This document shows, one piece after another, positions 25,701-36,642 of a stretch of DNA of 64,000 nt. The position numbers and the translations under genes are program-made. How positions within the stretch are numbered: position 1 is the stretch's first letter; every line of letters begins with the position of its first letter. A model generated the notes under the pieces. It saw only the letters and a list, made by a program, of their open reading frames with translations. It did no database searches and was not told where the DNA came from. The stretch is from Ooceraea biroi (Eukaryota > Arthropoda > Insecta > Hymenoptera > Formicidae), in assembly GCF_003672135.1 (NCBI RefSeq), contig NC_039513.1, forward strand, positions 14,969,591-15,033,590. The letters run 5' to 3'.

Positions 25701-27722
25701 TCCAAAAATATAAAAAAAGATATCTCTTTCCGACTTATGATAAGATTTATTTCTACAAGCAAATGATATTTTCAAAGTAAATTAAAACGATTAATTCTCA
25801 TAGCGTTACGTTACCTTTAACAGCAAAAAATCATGCGGCTGCGTGATATCTCGCGCGTCGTCGAGTTTATCTCTCTTTCAGAGGAGTAGACGTCATCGGG
25901 CGCAAGGATAGCAAAAGAGAAAAACGAGACGAGCGAAAACGAGAACGGCAGGAACTTGTGTACAACACGAAACCGCCATACAGTCCGGGTTAAAGTTAAA
26001 ATTGTTCCCACACGTGACGAAAATCGGTACACGGGATGACCTGTCGCTATTTCCGTCGATGACAGAAGAAAATAATCATGTAGTTTATTTCCAGTGTATT
26101 GGATCACTCATCAAGTTTTTTTTAAAATACGTTAAATAACGTGGCAGTTTTGTGTTTCTGTCGCTTGGTCTTCGCTCTCGCCCTGCAATAAAAATAAAAA
26201 TTAATAAATAATAATATAAAAATTAATAAACGTGTATAACATACTTGTTGTATGCGATAAGGACACGTTGGCCGTTTTTCATGTATTCGCTATGAATCCA
26301 GCAGATTACGCGCGGGCAAAGTTAAACACTAGGTATAATGCATTTTCCTATTTCTCTCCTTCTCTATCACGAGGTCAGGGGGCAAATATTTGTTACGTTC
26401 GAGAAAGTGCGCGTGCGGCGTTCGGATTTCTGTTTGTCTTCCGAGTGTCGTCATATAGTGTGAGATATTGGCTTTGACTATCGCTTATTTTCCTAGCCCC
26501 ACGCTCCGCTGTAATGAGTAATGTGCGGCGCGTAATCTAAACCTTTGGCAGATAAGAGCGTGCAGGAAACCTGTGGGACCGATCCACGTGTGTTTTTCCG
26601 TCGTACGATTACTCACGTGACACAATTATAACGGTGAATAATAATGATCTTTAATTGTCTTTTATTGTATTCGAGTGTGGGAAGCACTTGAGAGCAGCAC
26701 GTGACTATTTACTCGTTTCTTACAAGGAGCACATGTAAGTTTCAGTTCTTTCTCCTTCTCTCTATCTCTTTCTATCTCAATTTCATAATGAACTTTGTTA
26801 GAAAGTGTAACGGATAAAGAGAAACTTGTTTTCAGCTATTTTTCACCTGTTTCTTGCGCGTTTCTTGCCCGAACGTGATCTCAGTGCAGTGCAAAACAAG
26901 ACTGCACCTGCAACACGATGCATCGGAGAAAAACCTGGAGCTACGAACTTGAGATTCCGCTTCCTGCGAGCTTCTCGTAACTAATACGTTTCGCTAATAT
27001 AATGGCGCATGATGAACGATCGTACTCTACCTGATTCCGTTCTCGGGAGACAAAAACGTTATAGAAAGAAAGATCCTATGTGCAAGCGCACTGTGGCAGG
27101 GAAGAAATGGCAGAAGGGAGAAGAACGAGGACACCGCGATGATGATGCAAGGGGAGAAGAGAACGAGAATCGGAGAAGAGAGCGCAAGTGGCGCGCACAT
27201 GGCGCACAGTTGTTCAAGAGGTCAGGTTTTTGTCCGTGTAGCTCTCTCGGTGCGGCTCACGGATCCGGCCACGTTTTCTGTGTGCTACCCTGACGTGTGC
27301 ATCCACCTCGTCTCGTCCCACACATACCTCAATGCCCATTTGCCCCGAACAAATTGCCGGGCTCCGAACTTTACGTCCACCGTGTATAGGTGACCGAAAC
27401 CAGGCAAGGCGAAAGGTCGCCAAGATACGATGAAACTCGAGCCGCTCTCGAGAAAACGCGGGAGCGATAAAAGTCTCTCGGAGGTATCGTGGCTATCGAG
27501 CGGAGGAAGACGAATGAATTTTCTCGCAGTGTTCTTTCTTCTCATCGACCCCCGTGGTGAACACTGGTAGGTTGTAAAGATGAAAAGAGAAATGTAGAGG
27601 ATGAAAAGGCGAAAAACAACGCAATAAGATTGACATAGCTCCGCCAGCGAAGGTTTCGAAATAATAAAGCCTCTCTATATGAATATATAAGTACGCGCTA
27701 CTAATGATAAAACTCGCGATCC
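22730..27722. other. Gene-free stretch, CpG-rich patches
   Basis: No conserved protein domain in any frame. CpG-rich, TCGCGA-rich patches occur at 22830-23290, 23640-24600 and 24950-25450, with AT-rich DNA at 25480-25800. It is most simply read as zfh1 regulatory or intronic DNA. Confidence 0.4.
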
Positions 27723-28248
27723 TAATACGATAAAACGACATAACATATTCAAAAGTCTACAAAAAAGACGAAAATATAAGACGAGTACAATTTATACAGC
27801 TCCAAAATAGTTTCAAAAAATTGTTCGCTGGGTAGAACCTTGAGGACATTTTTACATAGGATGTAACACACGAGAATTACACATTTTACATATCTGAAGA
27901 AGATTCCAGGAAACCTCATCCAGGATCAGTTTGAAACTACGCTGGAAAATAGAGAAACGATCGATAATGTTGCCGAGGGAAGCGATCGTACGCGAATTTC
28001 CTCCTGTATCATGACGCTTGGAGAATGAAAGAAGAATGAAGAGCGAGTGATGTGACGAGAAGAATTATTTTCAAATCTAAAATCATTTTGTTTCGGTCGT
28101 TGACGTGAAGAATTAATTGGCGGGACATTGTCCGGTTTAATTTCTATATTTCTCACAGAATTGTTACAAATATTAGTAACATTGTATATTACAATATAAA
28201 ACAAGATAAGAGACGGGAAAACAGATACACGAGAGTAAGGAGAAAACA
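27723..28248. repeat. Repeat pair, copy 1 (segments A then B)
   Basis: Segment A (27723-27959) is the reverse complement of 29306-29542, and segment B (27960-28248) is the reverse complement of 29552-29838, each with only a few percent differences by eye. No long ORF or recognised transposase lies inside. Confidence 0.85.
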
Positions 28249-29305
28249 GTTTCAGTATTTAGTATATTATTTTATTTTTTATTATATTTTTATTATTGCG
28301 TGTTCCAGTCCCACTTCACGTCTTGGAACGCCCGCGGATGCTACGGCACTGTTTGATCTCCGGCACGTCGCGGTTCAGACGCGACGCGGAGATCACCGAG
28401 CGCGCTCGAAGCGAGCCGAGGGCGATTTGGAGGGGAGACAGTAGGTGCGACACGGGATGGGGGAGGATTTCCCTCTTCGACACTCGCGGGGCCGCCGCGT
28501 GGGGGGAAACTTCTCCCCGGTCGGTGCCGACGGTGGCTACTGTGTCCCTTTTTGTTGCCCGCCCATTAGGCGCCACCGCAGCGTGATTCGCAACTGTGTT
28601 TCTTTATCTTCGCCGTAACCGAGGCTCCGAGGCTATACGGGCTGTACACGAACGATCGCACGCGCTCCTGCGTATATTTCTTCGCCTTTTCCCGTCCACC
28701 GTTCTCGCGGTCTCTCTCTCTCCTGCCTTCTCCATCTCCGTTATTGTTCACTTGTTACTCTCCGATTCCAGAGCTCTGCTCCGTTCCCGCCCTCTCTTAC
28801 TTTTTTCTTGCTTTTCCTTTTTTGCGAGACAATGGCCTTATGAGTCACAGCGACTGTAGGTGTGACAATCCTCCTGTGTTTCCACATAAAGAGGTAAATT
28901 GTTTCGGTTCAGCTGGCTTAAAGTACCCCGGAGATCAAAATACATTCAGCAATTTAAAGTCCTTTAAGTCTGCGCACGAGGTATCGCGTAAGACTCTCGT
29001 ATTGTTTCTCTTAATGATACGTGATCTCTTTGTGTTAATGACCGTTCGGCTTTGTCTTTTCACCTCTTACTCTTTTCTCCTTTCTTCACCTTGTTCGGTA
29101 TCTTGCGATGTGTAATATCGCAATATGCTCACCATCATCCGCGAGAAGCGATCAATGATTCATGGGATTTAAATCTGATCCGTGAAGAGAAGATCTTCGT
29201 ACCTGACATTTTTGAGAAAAGTTTTGTCGAGAAATACCCTGATGATTTTAGGCAGCATTTTAGGTAGAGTAAGCATATGAAACACATTTTCCCAAAATGT
29301 TCTCC
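28249..29305. other. Spacer between the permuted inverted repeats
   Basis: About 1.06 kb of mostly GC-rich DNA at 28300-28650, then CT-rich tracts. No recognisable gene. It could be unrelated host DNA caught between two insertions. Confidence 0.4.
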
Positions 29306-29838
29306 CGTTTCTCTATTTTCCAACGTAGTTTCAAACTGATCCTGGATGAGGTTTCCTGGAATCTTCTTCAGGTGTGTAAAATGTGTAATTCTCGTGTGTT
29401 ACATCCTATGTAAAAATGTCCTCAAGGTTCTACCCAGCGAACAATTTTTTGAAACTATTTTGGAGCTGTATAAATTGTACTCGTCTTATATTTTCGTCTT
29501 TTTTGTAGACTTTTGAACATGTTACGTCGTTTTATCGTATTATATAAAACGCTGTTTTCTCCTTACTCTCGTGTATCTGCTTTCCCGTCTCTTATTTTGT
29601 TTTATATTGTAATATAAAATGTTACTAATATTTGTAACAATTCTGTGAGAAATATAGAAATTAAACCGGACAATGTCTCGCCAATTAATTCTTCACGTCA
29701 ACGACCGAAACAAAATGATTTTAGATTTGAAAATAATTCTTGTCACATCACTCGCTCTTCATTCTTCTTTCATTCTCCAAGCGTCATGATACAGGAGGAA
29801 ATTCGCGTACGATCGCTTTCCTCGGCAACATTATCGAT
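29306..29838. repeat. Repeat pair, copy 2 (rc-A then rc-B, order permuted)
   Basis: The inverted copies lie in the order rc-A then rc-B, with about 9 bp between. A simple inverted duplication of A-B would give rc-B then rc-A. Copy 2 therefore equals an inverted, circularly permuted copy of copy 1. Confidence 0.85.
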
Positions 29839-32800
29839 CATATCGCGCTTGAATCGCGCGTCCACTTGAGCGACCAGTCGGTGTTATTCATCAAAACGCC
29901 TCAACGATGACGGGCGTCATTAACAGAAAGGGGAAGATTAACATCGTACCAAGAAATTCAACACCTCGAGAGCACAGGGTGATTAAAGACAAGTCTAAGG
30001 GGAGTGACGGGAGGGGAGGGAGACGCTATTGGCTCTAATTGCCAGACCAGGCCGAATAGAAGGCGGTTCGCTCCGCTTCGCGCGTCTCCTCGCCGCTGCT
30101 CTCCTCGCTCTATCACGCGATCGTTGCTTCGCCCGCGATGCCTCTCGTTTAACATACCGACACAAAAAAATATACGCAAGAGGAAGTGTCATACATTTTC
30201 GTTTGGCCGTTGCCTGAGCGAACTGTCGTACTTGTCGGCAACGCGGCAACGCGTCTCGTTGATCTTCCGCAGACCATCTTGCCCCGAGGCGATGCCCCCG
30301 CGAGTACAGATCGACGCATACGCGCAGAAGGCGAGCGCAATTGCGCGATATCGCGCTATCTTTGCGACGCAATGCTTATAAGAAAGAAAATACTGAACGC
30401 ACGCAAGAGAATGAAAATATAGGACTAATTCATATAACTCTTCTCTCTCTCTCTTCTATAAATAAGAATACGATGCTGTGCGTGTGTCATTTTAATTGAG
30501 GAAGATTGGACTGGACATTGGAACGTCTGAGAAGCATTTAAACAAACAGAGAGTCGCATGACCAAGACCGCCTGACTTGTTACAGCATTTTTTCGAGAAC
30601 TCGTCGATGCACGGAATATCAGAAGAGTAAGGCCGAACTGCATCCAGAGATTGATGGGAAGTAATTTCTTAATTTTATACGCAGTGAAGGCCAATTAATT
30701 TGTAGCGTGTCTGCCGCGCGCGAGACGGCAGTCCGTCTCCGATTACGATCATTGCCCGACGACGCCTGCTGTTTAACGGTGCCGTTCACTCTCGCGCGCT
30801 TCTCTCTCTCTCTCTCTCGCTCGCTCGAACATTGTTCTGAGGCGGTCCTTCGTTTTCATTCAATAATTCGCAGGCAGCTGCACACTAATAATAGTAGCGG
30901 ACAGTGTCGCTACCAACGTCGCCAGTCTCGCTGCCTTCGACGTGACGACGAGGAGCGAGAGCGAGCTCGCTCACGCTCAAGAAGACCAGGGAAGAGGAGC
31001 GTCAACGGCGAAGAGGGAGAGGGGGAACGGAATCGCCACATCGATTCTGTGCACTGAATTTGGAGGAGACCGTGACTAAGAAATGCCGTGGATTGATTAG
31101 CCACGTCGATTTCGGTAGGACGAGCGGCGAATCCGATGAGGATCCAGATCGCTCCGCCGGAAAGGGAAACGTATCCACCTTATTTGTGTGATATTTCGGC
31201 GTGAGATAAAGCGCATTCTCTATCTCGGGGCATACTTCGCGGTCGTTGTTGATAGAAGGTGCGACGTAAGGTATCTCGGGCCTTGCGCGTGTGTTTACGT
31301 ACACCGAAGCTGCGAATTATAATAGTAGCACGTTAGCAATAACATAGATAAACCCTCGATAAAAGCGTGGCTTCGCAATGACCTCACCTATTGGCGATAG
31401 GTGATAATGCGTTTCGCGTCGCTATCTTATTTACGCCCGGTTTCACCGACGCGACCTATGACTTCTTCATAGAACAAAATGTGCTTGCTCCACTTCTCCG
31501 GAAAATCAATAATTCAGAGAACACAAACTTGTATGCGTAGATTTATTCCGAGAACTCATTGCGTATTGTCGGGAGACAACAATCTTACCCAGAAATGGCA
31601 TCATTTTACGCAAGATTTGAATTTTTACTTTAGAAGAGTTATCCAAAATTACGCGTGAAGTAATGCTGAAGAAAAGTGTCCTCATGTTCATTAGACGTTA
31701 CTAAATATTTTGCATCGAGATATCTTCGTGTTATGTCGTTGCAATAATTTTTTGCTGATCGCATGATAGAACGAGCATCCGCAGTTGATCTTATCAACTC
31801 GCGAGAAGGCGACTACGACTTTTAAAAACAATAAGACGTAGTGCTTTGCGTCATCGAGAGCGTACGCACACTAGAGATCATCGAATAGCAAATAATTTCG
31901 TTCATGATGAAACGTCTGACGTTCAAAGGGTTAAAGAAGGCAGCTTCTGTTCCATTGCCGCGCCGTGATAGCTCGCAGGTCAGTCGTGTTGAGTCGTTCC
32001 CTCTCTTCCAAGATACAACGCACCATTTTCTTCCTGCGTGGTCGAGCATCGCGAGCAAAACAGAGAGGGAAAAAGAGAGGAGACCATCCATCGCGAGCGG
32101 CCGAAGGAAGCGGCCATAACGCACGCATCTCCATACAACGCGCGCATCCTTCCACTTGTCAGATAAAGAACGGGGCAACGCAACGTCCGCGTGCCAGCCA
32201 TAGCCAAAGATACCGTGGTTTCCGGTTGCCCCGCGCGTCATGATAAGAAGCCGCTCTGTCAATATAGCTACGAGCAAGCGGAATACGCGTGAGAGGGATC
32301 GATGCCTCGTTAATCGCAACTCTTGCAATATTTTAGAACATTGATAGCGAATTTATTTATAACACTTTGCGCATCTCTCTTTATTTTGTTTTATTTGCAG
32401 AGAAAACTGTCCAAGTCAATTCTCCACTCGCATCGCTCGGGGCGCTCGCGGGCGGTCGCTACGCCCCTGTCGTTGATTGCGGCCGACGCACACGTCGACG
32501 TTGACGCAGGGGAATGCGACGCAGGTAGGGGATGTGGCGACGGCACGGCACATCGGACAGACGGATATATAGCACACACACGAATCGCTCGAGGATAACA
32601 TCTCGCGGCCCAGGAAGAGCGAGCGACAGAGCGGGGGTCTGTGCGTTGTCGACGCGGGAAGGGGCAGGGGCGAGGGGCGAGATAGCGGCGACACACCGTA
32701 GGCGGAGGGCGCAGGGGAGAGATTTCATCGGCCGGTAACCGCCAGGGTTGAGGGCGTGTAGGGGGAAGGGAGGGTCGAAAGAGGAGCGGAGGGAGACTCC

Positions 32801-33486
32801 AGCGTGTCCATCCTCGTCCTCCGTCCGTCGAGGGTGGTGGGGAGAAGCTTCTAGTGGGGATGAACCACGGTCTAACGTGGTGGGGAGGGAGACCGACGCA
32901 TGGCAGCGAGCGGGTGGCGGCGACCCACGCGAGAGGGAGAGAGAGAGAGAGGAAGCGAGAAGAGAGAAAGAAAAAAGAAGCATGGGGGCGGTGGCTGCTA
33001 CGGCTACACGGCCGCCATCACCATCCGTCCCATCCTATAGTGAACTCCAAAGCACAGTCCCCGATCTGTCTCCGTGTGTGTTAGTTAGGGAATCGCGTTC
33101 TACCGGTGCTTCTAGCTTCTCTACTCGGCGCGAGGCTGCTAGTAACGCACCGTACTGTTCTGCCTCGTTACCTGCTCTCTCGCTTCTCTCTGCTATGCCC
33201 TGACAACGCTCGTCCGCCTGTCTTGGCTCTCTTTTTTCACTCTTTCTCACCTCTCACCCTTCTGGTCACTTCTTACTTTCCTCGCGCCGTCCGACTTTTC
33301 CCGATTTATCATTTATCACCGTTCTCTTTGTTCTCTTCACTTGCTATTCCTACGTGCGTGTCGTCGTTGTCTGCCTTCTCTCTTCTGCCGAGATCACTAC
33401 CTGGTGCGCTCCCGTTTTCCTTTCTCTCCCGCATCCGTGGTACGTGAGTCGTGAAAACGAGAGTCTTATTCAAGAAAACGAAGGTG

Positions 33487-33665
33487 CTTCTGGTGAAGCA
33501 AGGGAACGAGAAGGGGGAGGAAGAAGAGGAGGAGGAGAAGGAGAAGAAAGAGGAAGAGGTGGTGGAGAAGGAGGAGAACAACAAGAAGGAGGAGGAGGCA
33601 AAAAAGTAGGAGATGGAAGAGGAGAAGAAAGAAGAAGCGATAGAAGAGAAATAAGAGAAAGAAAC
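33487..33665 (+). repeat. Purine (GA/GGA)-rich tract
   Basis: About 180 bases almost purely A and G on the plus strand. It is followed at about 33720-33860 by a pyrimidine-rich (CT/CCT) tract. The complementary composition could allow triplex or hairpin structures or GAGA-factor binding. Open frames through it are low-complexity artefacts. Confidence 0.8.
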
Positions 33666-36372
33666 GTACATTTTCTCGTAGGCGATATTCCTGTGAATAC
33701 GCCCGAGGTGCTCCGACGGTCGCCTCTCCCCTTTTCATTCTTTCTCCCTCCCTTTTTCTTTCTCTTCCTCTCGCACTGCATTTTGTTTTCCCTCTCTCTC
33801 TCTCTCCCTCATACACATATACAGAAGCCCGTTTTCTCTCTCTCTCCCCCTTCCTCTCCCTCTCCTTACGGTGTTTCACACGCGTCCGCACGATCTCGCG
33901 AGATATACGGGCGCGCGCGCGCGCGCACACGCGGGTGTAATGATTATTTACAAAGCGCAGTCCGGCCGCGGTTAGCGCGTTTCAACCGTCCACCGTCTCT
34001 CGGCTACGATCACGGCAACGATCCACCATCGCCGACGGCGACTGCGAGACGCGAGGGAAGCGCGAGGGAGAGGAGCCGGAGGAGTGCCGTGCACCACGAG
34101 TGACGCGCCGGACGAGTGACGTTCCGGAGCACCCGAATTCCTCGCGCCCGTGGGATCCCCCGAGGAGGATGGGCCACCATTGCGCGTGAACGGTCCACCG
34201 CATCGTCACCACGCATCTCGCTGCATCGGCCGTGAAACGCATCGCCGCGACGCGACTCCTTCGCAGACGAGGGGTGCGGAGCAGAACGGGTGCTGGACCA
34301 GCAACTCGGCGCTACTCCGGCTGGAATTCTCCGTCCCGTCTCCGAGCCGCCGTGCTCGTCTCTTCCCGCACGGTCGCACAGTCTTCCTCCCCTCGTGTTC
34401 TGTGCTCTTCGTCGTCGACGCGTCTCCTTCGATTGTGGGACAGGCGCGACCTTGCTCTGACAGTGACAGCGCGACCGAGAGGCTCTCCGTCTGGGAATAA
34501 CGCCTCCACCTTCAGTTGGTGCAGCAACTATTGCTGGTGCTGCTTCGCGCGCTTTTAATGTCCATCGCCGGCAGCAATCGTCGCGAATCGTCGTCGCGTG
34601 GCAGTGCGTTGCTCTTCCTCGTGGCCGAGCAGATCGGCATCGCGACGGCCAACGTCATCGCCGTTCCCGTGATCGTGACGAATGAGATGAAACCGATTCG
34701 TCGTCCCGATCCACGTCCCAGGTAGACCGCAGGATCGGATATATATCGGAATGGTAGCGAGGGCGGCAGGGAGAGACGCAGATGCCCGAGTGATAAGGGA
34801 GTGATAACGGTGGATCGGCCACACGCGCACGCGCGCGCGAGACGAGGTAATGTCGAGGACAGCGATTCAAGCTGAAAGTATATAAGACGAAGAAGCGAGG
34901 AGGAAGAAGAAGAAGTCGCAGTGATGATGATGACGATGACGCGCCGCTGTGCCTTAGAACGTCTATGGACAACGAACTCGTGAGGCGAAGATCGAGCTGA
35001 CGCCCTCTCCCCCGCCGGAAGAGTGGAACCTGGCCGCGACGTCGAGGAGCCGGAGCCAGAGCTGGAGGAGGAGGAAGAGGAGGAAGAGGAGGAGGAGGAG
35101 CCGCCGGACGTAACCCTCGAGGCACCGGCTCGTGCGAATATGAGCATGACTCTCGTTCGAAATTCGTTCAAAGGTGAATCCTACGTGTAAACTTTGCAGG
35201 AACTTCATTGCATGAACCGCGGCGGACCGAGAAAACCGGAAGTCGGGGAATCGGAGAAGCTTCTCCAAGCGATTGGAGAACATTTAGAAACCCTCGCGGA
35301 CTGATCGCGTCAATTTGACGTGCATTAAAATACTTATTCCTCTACTTGCTGCCGTTCGACATTCTTCTCGAGTAACTATTTATATCTTCCGTAAGAAAAA
35401 GTAATTTATAGACATGACTCTGACAAATTCCAGTCGCATCAGGCTCATTCTGCGAAACGCACGAGCAAAATTCTACTATAGACCTAAATAGTAGATTCGC
35501 TACGCGCTATGCGATCGAGTGATCGACTGTCAGATGGTCCCGAGAGCAAGAATCTTATGGCGGCAGCCAATCCTAGAATATTACGTGAATCCATTAAAAT
35601 AAAGCTCACTTGGAAGTAGTCAGGAACGATTAAAACCTCAGCCTAAGAGAGAGTCGTTGTCACTGAAATTCTGCATAATCATAATGACAGCATTCGCAGC
35701 TGAAGGTTGACGCATTCTGCATACGCGATAGCGTTCGAATGGCTTTCGGATCAGCGTCGAATCAATCAGCAGCTCTGCAGCTGAAACGAAACGCGTCGGT
35801 GCAAGGGGGAGAGTTGCGGGACACCCCGTAGAGAATTCGACGTATCCCCGCGTGGGTGGGCGACGTGAAACATCGCGGATGACTTCGTCATCTGGTTTTC
35901 GACTGGATGAGTCGGGAAATTCGCAGAACGCGTGCCGTTGCACGTGTGCGACCTAAATCGCGTGCGTGATATAAGGCGGCGTTTAATGGATGAGGCGGCA
36001 GCAGCAGCATCTGCAATTGACTCCGTGCTGTCGACTGTCCACTGTCTCGCGTTTCGTGAAAATCGATACCCATGGTCCGGCACCCCCGTTCCCAGACGGT
36101 ATTTTCGTACGCGTCTTCGTATTTTCAACTACGCGGAAAAATCGCCCCCGTTTTCGCGCGAATTTCGCGCGCGCGAGGGCGGATTGATCGAAGCGGTTTC
36201 GAACAAATGAGGCGTGATAACGTAACCCACTTCCGCGAGGATTAGTCCTGAAAAAGAAGGAATCGCAAATTTCTTTGTGAATGTATAAAATAATATAGAA
36301 AATTGGAGATGGAGAAATATTGTTGAGGAAAGTGAGAGAATGTGATCTGAGTCACTGTTCCATACGTTCTGA

Positions 36373-36642
36373 TTAAAGATCTTGCTTTGATGTAAATCGC
36401 TCTCCTTGTCGTCTTTGAGTCTCATCGCAGACTGAGCTTAGCTTTCTTTTGGATTTTCTGGATCGATTGATATGTCTGCAATATTCAGTTTTTATTGGCT
36501 TCATTCGTTTCGCCTTGTACGCATACATGTTCGTTGTATACAGAGGAGGCACAAGGTCCACCTTGGCCGACTTACTCTTGTAATGAATCTTACCGTTCTT
36601 GTGATACGTCATCGGTTTATCTAAACCTTGGTCATCGTCCAT
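36373..36642 (-). CDS. Orphan single-exon ORF, 89 aa, unrecognised
   Basis: The ATG at 36642 opens MDDDQGLDKPMTYHKNGKIH, followed by KVDLVPPLYTTNMYAYKAKR and a basic C-terminus. The composition (K/R-rich, with tyrosine and a methionine-rich middle, not CpG-driven Arg/Ser) looks more protein-like than the other ORFs in this CpG-rich block. I cannot assign a family, and no splice partners are evident. It may be a lineage-specific gene, a processed-gene remnant or chance. Confidence 0.3.
   Translation of the reverse strand: MDDDQGLDKPMTYHKNGKIHYKSKSAKVDLVPPLYTTNMYAYKAKRMKPIKTEYCRHINRSRKSKRKLSSVCDETQRRQGERFTSKQDL

Noticed and set aside
33354..34103. 249-codon plus-strand ORF
   Set aside because: Frame is made of GGA/CT low-complexity tracts (Glu/Gly/Arg, then Pro/Leu/Ser); no domain, and equally long opposite-strand frames exist through the same tracts.
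34512..35171. 219-codon minus-strand ORF with a long Ser run
   Set aside because: Antisense of the GAG-rich tract; poly-Ser and Arg/Leu composition from CpG-rich DNA; no recognisable domain.
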